Assembly (NCBI GenBank): GCA_964483625.1
Contig: CAZABB010000005.1
Coordinates: forward strand, 1-64,000
DNA: 64,000 nucleotides
Direction: 5' to 3'
Origin: JAFGQU01 sp964483625
GTDB lineage: Bacteria > Omnitrophota > Gorgyraeia > Duberdicusellales > 4484-171
Shown: positions 15,964 to 24,484 of the stretch, in pieces
How positions within the stretch are numbered: the stretch's first letter is position 1
Layout: the number at the start of each line of letters is the position of its first letter
Translations under genes and position numbers: made by a program
The notes under the pieces: generated by a model
Told to the model about the DNA's origin: nothing
The model's input: only the letters and a program-made list of their open reading frames with translations
Database searches by the model: none

Positions 15964-17571
15964 ATGCAACTACCCGATAGTTTCATCGAAGAGGAGGACA
16001 TATTTGTGACCGGTAAATCTGCAGAATTGGAAAACGCGTATTTTGATTCGATTAAAGAGCTCAAAGAAGGAGAAATCGTTGAAGGTAAAATCGTGGCGAT
16101 TACCCCGCGGGAAGTCATCGTTGATGTAGGATACAAATCCGAAGGGATTATTTTCCGTGATGAGTTCGTTGCGGTGAAAAACCTCGCAGACCTTACGACG
16201 GTAGAGGTATTCGTCGAAAATGTTGAAGACGAGGAAGGAAAGGTTATCCTCTCTTACCGTAAGGCTCAGGAAGTCAAAGGGTGGCATCAGCTCGTTGATG
16301 AGTTCAAGGAGGGGGATCTTGTCGAAGGGACCGTGAGCCGTAAGGTAAAAGGCGGGTATATGGTGAATGTTTTCGGCGTCGAGGGATTCCTGCCGCAGAG
16401 CCTATCCACGTTCAAAAATATCGAGGGTGAAGTTATAGGAAAGACATTCTATTTCCAGATACTGAAATTGAGTAAAACCAAGAGTAATTTCATCGTTTCC
16501 CGTAAGGATGCGATTCGGGCCGAACGAGAGAAAGCCCGCCGGACGCTCTGGGAAAGTCTTCAGATCGGTGAAGTGCGAAAAGGTAAAGTAAAAAGCGTAA
16601 CGAATTTCGGCGCGTTTGTCGATCTGGGAGGCGTGGACGGGCTTTTGCACATTGCCGATATGAGCTGGAAGAAGGTATCTCATCCTTCGGAAGTTGTTGC
16701 CGTGGGCGATGAAATTCAGGTGATGATTTTGAGTTTCGACCGGGATAAAGGCAAGATCTCGTTGGGGCTTAAACAGATGATGCCCGATCCCTGGCTGGAT
16801 ATCGATAAGAAGTACGAGCTGGGTTCGGTTATTAAAGGGAAGATCGTGAATATCCAGAATTACGGTGTATTTCTGGAATTGGAAAAAGGGATCGAAGGGC
16901 TGATTCATATCAGCGAGATTTCCTGGTCGAAAAAATTCTTGAATCTGAACGAAATGTTCGCCATCGGTGACGTGATTGAAGCCAAGATCATCGGTATCGA
17001 CGTGGAGAGCCGCAAAATATCCTTGAGTATCAAGCAAATAGAAAAAGACCCCTGGGATGAGATAGAGAGCATGGTAACTATCGATGCGGTTATTCAGGCG
17101 AAAGTAGTGGGCTTCGGCGAAGGCTGCGCCTATGTGGAGTTGGATAACGGTCTGGAGGGGATTATATATAATGAAGATATCTCCTGGACCAAACGGGTGC
17201 TGCGGGCTCAGGAGATGCTCAAACGCTCTCACACCTACGATGTGAAAGTATTGGGGCTTGATCGGACCAACCGCCGGGTGATTGTGGGTATCAAACAGCT
17301 TGTTGCCGATCCCTGGAACGAAATCCTCCAGAAGTACCCGCTGGGTACGGTTATTGACGGCGAGGTCGTGAAGGTGACCAATTTCGGAGTATTCGTCAAG
17401 ATAGAAGAAGATCTTGAGGGGTTGATTTTTGCCGGTGAAATGGAAAAAGACGTTATGGATGCTCTCAAACCCAAAGACACCATAAAGGCAAAAATTATCA
17501 AGATCGATCCTGCCTCTGCGAAAATCGGCCTTTCCACGAAAATCGATGAACAAGATCAGGCAGAATCTTGA
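15964..17571 (+). CDS. rpsA: 30S ribosomal protein S1
   Basis: A 535-residue protein with six S1 (OB-fold) RNA-binding repeats, starting near residues 33, 118, 203, 289, 375 and 462 (for example VRKGKVKSVTNFGAFVDLGG and VIKGKIVNIQNYGVFLELEK). S1 helps the 30S subunit bind mRNA. Repeats 3, 4 and 6 carry the classical NFGAFV/NYGVFL core; repeats 1, 2 and 5 are diverged. The acidic N-terminus (EEEDIFVTGKSAEL) is typical of S1. tyrS begins inside its last 26 bases. Confidence 0.95.
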   Translation: MQLPDSFIEEEDIFVTGKSAELENAYFDSIKELKEGEIVEGKIVAITPREVIVDVGYKSEGIIFRDEFVAVKNLADLTTVEVFVENVEDEEGKVILSYRKAQEVKGWHQLVDEFKEGDLVEGTVSRKVKGGYMVNVFGVEGFLPQSLSTFKNIEGEVIGKTFYFQILKLSKTKSNFIVSRKDAIRAEREKARRTLWESLQIGEVRKGKVKSVTNFGAFVDLGGVDGLLHIADMSWKKVSHPSEVVAVGDEIQVMILSFDRDKGKISLGLKQMMPDPWLDIDKKYELGSVIKGKIVNIQNYGVFLELEKGIEGLIHISEISWSKKFLNLNEMFAIGDVIEAKIIGIDVESRKISLSIKQIEKDPWDEIESMVTIDAVIQAKVVGFGEGCAYVELDNGLEGIIYNEDISWTKRVLRAQEMLKRSHTYDVKVLGLDRTNRRVIVGIKQLVADPWNEILQKYPLGTVIDGEVVKVTNFGVFVKIEEDLEGLIFAGEMEKDVMDALKPKDTIKAKIIKIDPASAKIGLSTKIDEQDQAES

Positions 17572-18718
17572 ATGCATAAAAGCGCATAGTATCGATTGCA
17601 TCTCGGAAGAAGAACTCATTGCCAAACTTCGCCAGGACCGTCCGCTTACCTTGAAGGTCGGTTTTGATCCTACCGCGAAAGATATTCATCTGGGACATAC
17701 GGTACTGTTACGCAAGCTCCGGGCCCTGCAGGATTTGGGGCATATTGTGCACTTCATCGTCGGTGATTTTACCGCGCGCATCGGCGACCCTTCCGGCCGC
17801 AGTGAATTGCGTCCCACCCTGACCGACAGGCAGATCCGTGAAAACGCGAAGACCTATACCGGCCAGTGCTTTAAGATCCTCGATAGAAAAAGAACGAAAG
17901 TTATCTTTAACAGCACCTGGTACCGCGCGTTTCGGTTAAGCGATTTTTTCCCTCTCCTTTCGGAGTATACCGTCGCCCGTATGACCGAACGGGATGATTT
18001 TTCCCAGCGGCTCAAAGAAGGCAAACCTCTTTCGCTGCTGGAGTTGATCTATCCGCTTATCCAGGGGTATGATTCGGTGAAACTGAAAGCCGATATCGAG
18101 TTCGGAGGCAGTGATCAGAAATTCAATCTTATCGTCGGCCGGCATCTACAGGAATCATACGGACTACCGCCTCAGGTTGTGGTGACGATGCCGCTTTTGG
18201 TGGGGACCGACGGAAAAAATAAGATGTCGAAATCTCTGGGTAATTATATCGGGATTACCGAAGAACCGGATGAGATGTTCGGAAAAATAATGAGTATTTC
18301 CGATGAGTTGATGTACGACTACATACGTCTTCTGACCGATCTTGCTTCGGCTCAGGCCAAAGCCATGCATCCCAAGGAAGCTAAATTGCTCCTGGCGCAT
18401 CATCTTGTCGGTACGTATCATACCGAAAAGGCGGCGGCGGCGGCGAAGAATAGATTTGAGAAGGTGTTCTCTCAGAAAGAATTGCCTCAGGATGTACCCG
18501 TGTATAACGCTCCGGCGGAGACCGTTGATCTTGTCGAGGTCATTGTTTCCTGCGGTCTTGCCGCCAGTAAACGCGAGGTCAGGCGGCTCCTGGCTCAGGG
18601 CAGTGTGACGGTCATCGGGGCCGGGGCGGTTGTCGATCCGGTTTTATCGGTTCCCTCTGAAGGGGTCGTATTAAAAATCGGGAAACGCCGCTTCCTGCGT
18701 ATTGTGCCGAAACGCTAA
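17546..18718 (+). CDS. tyrS: Tyrosyl-tRNA synthetase
   Basis: A 390-residue class I synthetase. Seen: the HIGH-type motif DIHLGHTVLLRKL, the tyrosine-binding region VGDFTARIGDPSGR, QGYDSVKLKADIEFGGSDQKFN and the KMSKS loop KNKMSKSLGNYIG, followed by a C-terminal S4 RNA-binding domain (about 325-390). The HLGH form and short insert are those of the TyrRS-Z-like bacterial group. The ATG lies within the 3' end of rpsA (26-base overlap), so the two are co-transcribed. No T-box leader is present. Confidence 0.95.
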   Translation: MNKIRQNLECIKAHSIDCISEEELIAKLRQDRPLTLKVGFDPTAKDIHLGHTVLLRKLRALQDLGHIVHFIVGDFTARIGDPSGRSELRPTLTDRQIRENAKTYTGQCFKILDRKRTKVIFNSTWYRAFRLSDFFPLLSEYTVARMTERDDFSQRLKEGKPLSLLELIYPLIQGYDSVKLKADIEFGGSDQKFNLIVGRHLQESYGLPPQVVVTMPLLVGTDGKNKMSKSLGNYIGITEEPDEMFGKIMSISDELMYDYIRLLTDLASAQAKAMHPKEAKLLLAHHLVGTYHTEKAAAAAKNRFEKVFSQKELPQDVPVYNAPAETVDLVEVIVSCGLAASKREVRRLLAQGSVTVIGAGAVVDPVLSVPSEGVVLKIGKRRFLRIVPKR

Positions 18719-18763
18719 TATTTTCCTCGCTTTTCCCGCGCTAAAAACTCAAAAAATGAAAAA

Positions 18764-18791
18764 TTGACACAAGAGAGAAATTCCCTATAAT
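18764..18791 (+). promoter_or_regulatory. Consensus promoter of the saccharide ABC operon
   Basis: Perfect TTGACA (18764-18769) and perfect TATAAT (18786-18791), 16-bp spacer. A loose operator look-alike centred on AACGTT (18816-18829) lies 24 bases downstream and resembles the LacI-type site at 24402, so repression there is possible. Confidence 0.75.
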
Positions 18792-18881
18792 AAAATGTAT
18801 ATCTTTTAAGACGAAAAAGAACGTTTTGTCCTCTTAGAGTATAAATAAAAATCCGGATCTTTTTCATGGAGAGGGGAGGGT

Positions 18882-20225
18882 GTGATTTTGAGAAAAAGAA
18901 AGGTAATACTTCTTTTCGTCTTAGGAGTGGTTCTCGTCGCTTCAGGCTGTACGCAAGGACCGCAGGGGCCTCAAGGTCTTGTCATCTGGCACTGGATGAC
19001 CGACCGTCAGGATGCGTTGGAAAGCCTCGCGGACCAATATCGACAACAGACGGGAATCCCTATCGAATTCAAGTTGTTTTTTCCCGCGGATATCTACTCC
19101 CAAAAAGTTATCGCCGCCGCACGTGCGGGAAATCTTCCCGATATCTTCGGGATTCTGGGTGAGAAGAAAGTTCTGGCTTCGTTTATCAAAGCAGGCCATA
19201 TTCTGGATATTACCGCGTCGATGACGAAAGATGATTCGGCGTGGAAGAATACGTTCTACCCTCAGACCCTGGCGGTGACGACGTTTACCTCCGGGAATTC
19301 CTACGGAGTTCCGGCCGGCATTTTCGGAGTGCCCATCGATACGACTGTGATGCAGTTTGTATATAATAAATCTCTTTTTGCCCGGTCCGGGATTGATGAG
19401 AATTCGCCGCCGGAGACATTTGATGAGTTTATATCTCTGGCTCAGAAGGTTAAAGCCGCCACGGGGGTTGACGGCTTTGTCTGCGGTTGGGGCGAAGGGT
19501 GGCTTTTAAACGCGTTAGCTACCGAATGGGCGATCAACCTTATGGGTGAGGATAAATTCCTTGCCACGATCAAGGGAGATGTCCCTTATACCGACGAGGC
19601 CTGGGTGGAGGTGTTCGGTCTTTTTGTGAAGTTGAAAGAATCGGGAGTGCTTGCCGCCAATATCGAAAAAATGACGAATAAAGAAGCCGAAGATGCTTTC
19701 GCCAAGGGAAAGGCGGTATTCTCCTTTAACGGGAGCTGGGCGGTTAATGTCTATAAGCAGTTAAATCCCCAGCTGGACTATGCCTTTTTCTCGTTACCGG
19801 AAGTTTCCGACCGGTATCCGGTAAAGATATGGGGCGGGGCGGGGTCGTCGTTTATGGTTCACGCCCGGTCAAAAGGGAAAGAAAAGGCGTTGGGGTTTCT
19901 GGAGTGGATTACGCAAACGCCTCAGCAGACATTTCTGGTGAACGAAACGAATAATCTTCCCGCGGTGAAGATGAACCCGGAAAAATTCCCCTCGATCCTA
20001 AAAACGCTGGGGAATGATTTAAAGATGAGCGTGGAGGCGTTTCCCGCCGGGGATCCCGAGCAGGCCGATAAACTTACGCATCCCAATGTATGGCCGGGGA
20101 ATGAGGATGCCCGGGTTATCGAGGTCATGAACCGCGGTCTGCAGCAGATTATCATGGGACGGAAAGAGCCTCAAGAAGTCGCGGGAGAAATACAGTCAGT
20201 CAAGGAGAGAGTTGCGCGCCGATGA
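18882..20225 (+). CDS. ABC transporter sugar-binding lipoprotein
   Basis: About 447 residues, GTG at 18882 (TTG at 18888 is better spaced from the GGGAGG site). A lipoprotein signal (VILLFVLGVVLVASGC) anchors it outside the inner membrane. The mature part is an extracellular solute-binding protein, family 1: WHWMTDRQDALESLADQYRQQTGIPIEF near the start and FSFNGSWAVNVYKQ in the second lobe are characteristic of oligosaccharide binders. A short Gly-Pro-Gln repeat (QGPQGPQG) follows the lipobox as a linker. First gene of an operon with two permeases; the sugar is unknown. Confidence 0.9.
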   Translation: MILRKRKVILLFVLGVVLVASGCTQGPQGPQGLVIWHWMTDRQDALESLADQYRQQTGIPIEFKLFFPADIYSQKVIAAARAGNLPDIFGILGEKKVLASFIKAGHILDITASMTKDDSAWKNTFYPQTLAVTTFTSGNSYGVPAGIFGVPIDTTVMQFVYNKSLFARSGIDENSPPETFDEFISLAQKVKAATGVDGFVCGWGEGWLLNALATEWAINLMGEDKFLATIKGDVPYTDEAWVEVFGLFVKLKESGVLAANIEKMTNKEAEDAFAKGKAVFSFNGSWAVNVYKQLNPQLDYAFFSLPEVSDRYPVKIWGGAGSSFMVHARSKGKEKALGFLEWITQTPQQTFLVNETNNLPAVKMNPEKFPSILKTLGNDLKMSVEAFPAGDPEQADKLTHPNVWPGNEDARVIEVMNRGLQQIIMGRKEPQEVAGEIQSVKERVARR

Positions 20226-21121
20226 ACGCATCCCTACGTGACAAATTTACCAGTTCGGCGTTTATCTGGCCGGCCCTTTTGATTTTCTCTATATTTTATA
20301 TATATCCCTTCCTCTATACGTTTATCTTAAGCTTCCAGGAATACGATTTCATTTCCGCGCCCCAATTTGTGGGTTTCGCCAATTTCCAGGAGGTGTTGTT
20401 TGGAGATAGAGAATGGTGGCCTTCGATGTACAACGGGGCGTTTATCACCTTCTGGGCGCTCAGTTTCCAGAATATTCTTGCTTTTGCGCTGGCTCTGGCG
20501 GTTGATAAAGTGCTCCGCCTGAAGAAATTCTACCGGGTTGTTTTCTTCATCCTCCCGGTCCTCTCGGAGATCATCATCGGCCTTCTGATGAAACAGCTTC
20601 TGATTTCAGAGCCCGTGGGACGGGATGTGTTCAATCAGCTCTTGGGTAAAGTGGGATTGGGGTTTCTGGGGCAGGACTGGCTGGGGACTGATCGCGTTCG
20701 TCTGGTTACGTCTCTGGTGCACTGCTGGAAGGGGTTCGGCTGGGCGTTTGTGATTTTGCTGGCGGGCCTGCAGAGTATTCCCGAACAACTTTATGAAGCC
20801 GCCCGCATTGACGGAGCCAATGCCTGGCATAGTTTTACCAAGATTACCATTCCCCTGGTCATGCCGGTGATTACCCTGGTTATTGTCCTTACCATTCTGG
20901 GTACGATGCAGGCATTTGCCATGATTCTGGCGTTGACCGGCGGGGCCGGCGGATTGACCGAAGTGCCGGTGATGCGTATCTATAATCACCTGAGGTTTTC
21001 CCTGGTGGGGCTGGCCTGTGCTGAGGGGGTTGTGTTGGGGGTTGTTCTGATTATGGTTTCGTTTGCTATGTTTTTTATATCTAAAAAAATAAGGGAAAAA
21101 TACGGTGTATTACCGAGCTAA
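20222..21121 (+). CDS. ABC sugar transporter permease, MalF/UgpA type
   Basis: A 299-residue inner-membrane protein with six predicted helices. The EAA loop that docks the ATPase is clear: YEAARIDGANAWHSFTKITIPLVMP. It overlaps the binding-protein gene by four bases and the next permease by 17, so the three are translationally coupled. It should pair with the following permease as a heterodimer. No ATPase gene lies in the cluster, so a shared MsmX/MalK-like ATPase encoded elsewhere is probably used. Confidence 0.93.
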   Translation: MNASLRDKFTSSAFIWPALLIFSIFYIYPFLYTFILSFQEYDFISAPQFVGFANFQEVLFGDREWWPSMYNGAFITFWALSFQNILAFALALAVDKVLRLKKFYRVVFFILPVLSEIIIGLLMKQLLISEPVGRDVFNQLLGKVGLGFLGQDWLGTDRVRLVTSLVHCWKGFGWAFVILLAGLQSIPEQLYEAARIDGANAWHSFTKITIPLVMPVITLVIVLTILGTMQAFAMILALTGGAGGLTEVPVMRIYNHLRFSLVGLACAEGVVLGVVLIMVSFAMFFISKKIREKYGVLPS

Positions 21122-21941
21122 AAAAATAGTTATTCTGATCCTTCTGCATACATTCCTGATGAGCGTGGCGCTCAGCTGTATCCTGCCCTTTTTATGGATG
21201 GTCAATGTTTCCTTCAAAACGCAAAGCGAGTTCGATGCCGATTACGGTCTGGTCATGGAAAAAGTATTAAACTGGGAAAATTACCGTATCGTGTTTTTCG
21301 AGGAAGGATTCTGGGTTTATTTTCTCAACAGCGTTTTCTATACGTTTATTACCGTAATCCTTATCGTCCTGGTTTCATCCCTGGCCGCCTACGCTTTTTC
21401 CCGTCTTGATTTCTGGGGGAAGAACATCCTGTTCTACATGTTTCTGGGGGCGATGATGATCCCTCTGCCGGCGGGTTTTGTTCCCGTGTATGTACTCCTC
21501 AATAAATTTCACCTGGTAAACCGTACCGGATACGTGCTGGCAATGAGTAACATGGGATTGTCTTTGAGCATGTACCTGTTAAAGACTTTTTTCGATCAGC
21601 TGCCGCGTGATTTGGAAGATGCTGCCCGTATTGACGGGTGCAACAAGCTTCAGACGTGGTGGAACGTGGGGCTTCCTTTGGTTGCCCCGGCGTTGGCGGT
21701 GGTTGTGATTTTCAATGCTCTCAATGTCTGGAATGAATTTGTTCTGGCATCATTGCTGTTTACCGACTACAGTTTTATGCCGCTTCAGGTGGGGCTTATG
21801 GAGTTTTCCAATAAAATGGTAACCCAGCATACACTGATCATGGCGGCCCTTACGGTCGCGGCGATGCCGATCATTCTTCTTTACATAAAAATGCAGAAAC
21901 ATTTTGTCAAAGGACTTACCGCCGGTGCGGTCGTAGGATGA
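21105..21941 (+). CDS. ABC sugar transporter permease, MalG/UgpE type
   Basis: A 278-residue inner-membrane protein (GTG start) with about six helices, second half of the saccharide importer. The EAA motif reads EDAARIDGCNKLQTWWNVGLPLVAP. The N-terminal LSCILPFLWMVNVSFKTQSEF is typical of MalG-like subunits. Its stop overlaps the first possible start of the glycoside hydrolase gene, but that early start lies in a tandem GTCACAAG repeat and is probably not used. Confidence 0.93.
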   Translation: MYYRAKKIVILILLHTFLMSVALSCILPFLWMVNVSFKTQSEFDADYGLVMEKVLNWENYRIVFFEEGFWVYFLNSVFYTFITVILIVLVSSLAAYAFSRLDFWGKNILFYMFLGAMMIPLPAGFVPVYVLLNKFHLVNRTGYVLAMSNMGLSLSMYLLKTFFDQLPRDLEDAARIDGCNKLQTWWNVGLPLVAPALAVVVIFNALNVWNEFVLASLLFTDYSFMPLQVGLMEFSNKMVTQHTLIMAALTVAAMPIILLYIKMQKHFVKGLTAGAVVG

Positions 21942-21948
21942 CCATGAA

Positions 21949-21979
21949 GTCACAAAGTCACAAGGTCACAAGGTCACAC
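21949..21979. repeat. Tandem GTCACAAG array
   Basis: Three and a half 8-base units, GTCACAAA, GTCACAAG, GTCACAAG, GTCACAC, sit in the gap between the permease stop and the likely hydrolase start. If the hydrolase frame were started at 21938 this DNA would encode an unlikely SQSHKVTRSH N-terminus. It is one of several word-type arrays in this window. Confidence 0.8.
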
Positions 21980-21985
21980 GTATTT

Positions 21986-24379
21986 ATGATGAAATGCATT
22001 ATCGGAGCGCTGGTGCTCTGGTGCGCAGGCGGTTCTGTTGTATGGGGGCAAGATGTGATTGAGGCTTCTGAAGTGAGAGAGAGTGAGCCGGCACCTGAGC
22101 AGAAGCAGGCGGAGCCGGAATCGGAAAAAACCTTAACCTCCGGCGACTATGTAAAACAGGCCTGGGCGGCTCAAGGTGCGGGGCAATGGGAGAAGGTATA
22201 TGCGTTGGCTGATACGTGTATCGATATGTTTTCCGATGAAGCTGACCGGCTGGCTGCCGGCTTAACGGCATTTCCCCCCAAAGGAGAAGAGGATACCTAT
22301 GCGGTGATGAATGACGTCGCGGTATGTTATTTCATCAAGGGGGAGACCCTGCGTAATGAAGGGATGATCCTGAAGAATGAAGCCGATTCTTCTTTGACTG
22401 AAGGTAAGTTTGATGCCGCGGTTTCTGTCCTCAAAGAGGTAAGAGAACGGTATCCCTATGCTCAAGCGTTCGATCCCCGCGGCTGGTACTGGTCGGTAGA
22501 GGACAAAGCCGAAAAGGTTATCAATCAGATCACCGAAGGAGGCGGGTGTCCGGTCGAGGAAAATGTCATCGAAGAAGACGTGTTGATCACGCTTTACGAT
22601 GAAGGCAGCGAGTTCCCTGTCGACTATACTGCCTACGGTGAGTTTACCGGCCGTGGCACCCGGGATTATGCCTATGAGATTGCCGATCCGATTGGTCTGG
22701 GTAAAGCCGTCGGAGAAGGTATTTACCCCAACAGTACGTCGCTTAAGTTCGATAGTGAGTTTACCAGGATTAAGAAAGAGCTTTACCAGATAGATCACTG
22801 GGAAATTTTAAACAGCCGGGATATGCGTATGGCTTTTTACAAGTGGAATCTCGCTCCTGAACCGCAGGGCGTGAAATTATTTTATATCGCGACGATTTTA
22901 GAACGCAGCGGTTTAATCCGCCATGCCATTAAAGCCTACTATGCGGTGATGGTTCATTTTCCCAAGACCTACGGCTGGACGTATTGGCACACGCCCTGGT
23001 ATCCCGGTAAAGTCGCTCTGTACCGGATCAGAAGCCTTCTGCGTGAGCATCCGGAGTTGAACGTACGCTTGAAGGGGGCTTCGTTTGAAGTCGTCAACGG
23101 CTATGACAACAATATCCGTAACGATAAATTTATTGTGGATCCGGGCAGGTTAAGAAAGCTATCGTTCTGGGAAAAAATACGGTCTCAGCGGGAAAAGCCA
23201 CGGTCTCTCTCCCATATCGTCCGGGAGAAAGGGAACGGAGCGGTGAAGCTGGTGCAGTATGAAACCGGCGACTGGCAGCTTTTTGTCGAAGGAAAACCGT
23301 TCATGATCAAAGGTATTACCTATGACCCTACCCGGGTGGGAGAATCTCCCGATAACGGGACACTGGAGAACTGGACCACGCAGGATGTCAATGGTAACGA
23401 TATCATTGATGCGCCGTATGAATCGTGGGTCGATGCCAACGGGAACAATGCCCGTGATAAGAATGAACCGATCGTGGGAGACTTTCAGCTCATGAAGGAA
23501 ATGGGGGTCAATTGTATCCGCCTGTACCACCATCCCCGCCTTCCGGATAAAGAACTTCTGCGGCGCATGCATGCTGATTACGGCATATATGTAACCTTGG
23601 GTGATTTCCTGGGGAAATATACTATCGGCAGCCAGGCGCCGTGGGCTCAAGGGACCGACTACGATAATCCCGAACATAAGAAAAATATGCTCGAAAGTGT
23701 AAAGAATATGGTGAATGAATTCAAGGAGGAGCCGTATATCCTGATGTGGCTTCTGGGTAATGAAAACGTCTATGGGTTGGGATGTAACGCCGATAAGAAC
23801 CCGGAAAGTTTTTTTAAATTTGTCAATGAAGTGGCGTTGGTGATTAAATCTCTGGATCCTTATCAGCGCCCGGTTGCCGTTGCGTCCGGCGATATCCTGT
23901 TTCTGGATGTGTTCGCGAAATTCTGTCCCGATGTGGATATCTTCGGTGCCAATATTTATCGGGGGGAACGCGGGTTTCTGGATTTCTGGGATGAAGTTCG
24001 TCGTCAGCCGCAGATCGCCGCGATGATTACCGAATACGGGGCTCCCTCCTATGCCGAAGGGTATACTCAGGAGGAAGGTCAAGCGTATCAGGCTGATTAT
24101 TTAGCTCATTGCTGGCAGGATATCCATTATAATTCGGCCGGATATGGGGCGGGGAACGCTCTCGGCGGTTTTGTGTTCGAGTGGCTTGATGAATGGTGGA
24201 AAGCCTATGAGCCGTTCTGTCACGACACCGCGCAATTGTCTGCGGGGCCTTTTTTGAGCGGATATTACCGTGAGGAATGGTTCGGGATCTGCGGCCAGGG
24301 GGATGGGGAGCATTCACCGTTTTTGCGCCGGCTCAAAAAAGCCTATTTCCGCTATAAAAAGCTCTGGAATACCCAATAA
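21986..24379 (+). CDS. Secreted clan GH-A (GH2/GH5-like) glycoside hydrolase with helical N-terminal region
   Basis: About 797 residues from the ATG at 21986; the frame opens at 21938, but that would add residues encoded by a tandem repeat ahead of the signal peptide (KCIIGALVLWCAGGSVVWGQ). After an acidic linker comes a TPR-like region of about 380 residues, then from about 425 a TIM-barrel resembling the GH2 catalytic domain: FMIKGITYDP, GVNCIRLYHHPRLP, LMWLLGNENVYG (acid/base Glu593) and MITEYGAPS (nucleophile Glu683). The DVNGNDIIDAPYESWVDANGNNARD insert resembles a dockerin-type Ca-binding loop. Substrate is probably a beta-glycan; closest activity cannot be named. It shares its barrel with the gene at 25635. 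Confidence 0.8.
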   Translation: MMKCIIGALVLWCAGGSVVWGQDVIEASEVRESEPAPEQKQAEPESEKTLTSGDYVKQAWAAQGAGQWEKVYALADTCIDMFSDEADRLAAGLTAFPPKGEEDTYAVMNDVAVCYFIKGETLRNEGMILKNEADSSLTEGKFDAAVSVLKEVRERYPYAQAFDPRGWYWSVEDKAEKVINQITEGGGCPVEENVIEEDVLITLYDEGSEFPVDYTAYGEFTGRGTRDYAYEIADPIGLGKAVGEGIYPNSTSLKFDSEFTRIKKELYQIDHWEILNSRDMRMAFYKWNLAPEPQGVKLFYIATILERSGLIRHAIKAYYAVMVHFPKTYGWTYWHTPWYPGKVALYRIRSLLREHPELNVRLKGASFEVVNGYDNNIRNDKFIVDPGRLRKLSFWEKIRSQREKPRSLSHIVREKGNGAVKLVQYETGDWQLFVEGKPFMIKGITYDPTRVGESPDNGTLENWTTQDVNGNDIIDAPYESWVDANGNNARDKNEPIVGDFQLMKEMGVNCIRLYHHPRLPDKELLRRMHADYGIYVTLGDFLGKYTIGSQAPWAQGTDYDNPEHKKNMLESVKNMVNEFKEEPYILMWLLGNENVYGLGCNADKNPESFFKFVNEVALVIKSLDPYQRPVAVASGDILFLDVFAKFCPDVDIFGANIYRGERGFLDFWDEVRRQPQIAAMITEYGAPSYAEGYTQEEGQAYQADYLAHCWQDIHYNSAGYGAGNALGGFVFEWLDEWWKAYEPFCHDTAQLSAGPFLSGYYREEWFGICGQGDGEHSPFLRRLKKAYFRYKKLWNTQ

Positions 24380-24400
24380 AACAAAAGTTTGCCTCATACC

Positions 24401-24429
24401 TTGAAAACGTTTTCATGATAATATATAAT
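24401..24429 (+). promoter_or_regulatory. Promoter overlapped by a LacI/cre-type operator
   Basis: TTGAAA (24401-24406) and TATAAT (24424-24429) form a promoter with an ideal 17-bp spacer. A perfect 14-bp palindrome TGAAAACGTTTTCA (24402-24415) covers the -35 box. It matches the LacI-family/CcpA cre pattern TGWNANCGNTNWCA exactly, so a LacI-type repressor should block this promoter. No LacI-family gene is in the window. Confidence 0.78.
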
Positions 24430-24484
24430 AGAGGTTACTATAATCCGTTGAATATACGATAAAATTTCAGAAAGGAGGAGGTTC

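Noticed and set aside
16402..17625. Long antisense open frame (407 codons) opposite rpsA
   Set aside because: It mirrors the codon bias of rpsA, has no recognisable domain or ribosome-binding site and overlaps a certain ribosomal protein gene.
21949..21979. GTCACAAG units as a short CRISPR array
   Set aside because: Units of 8 bases are directly adjacent with no spacers and no cas genes are present.
23159..24082. Antisense open frame of 307 codons inside the glycoside hydrolase gene
   Set aside because: No motif and fully contained in a gene with intact catalytic residues.
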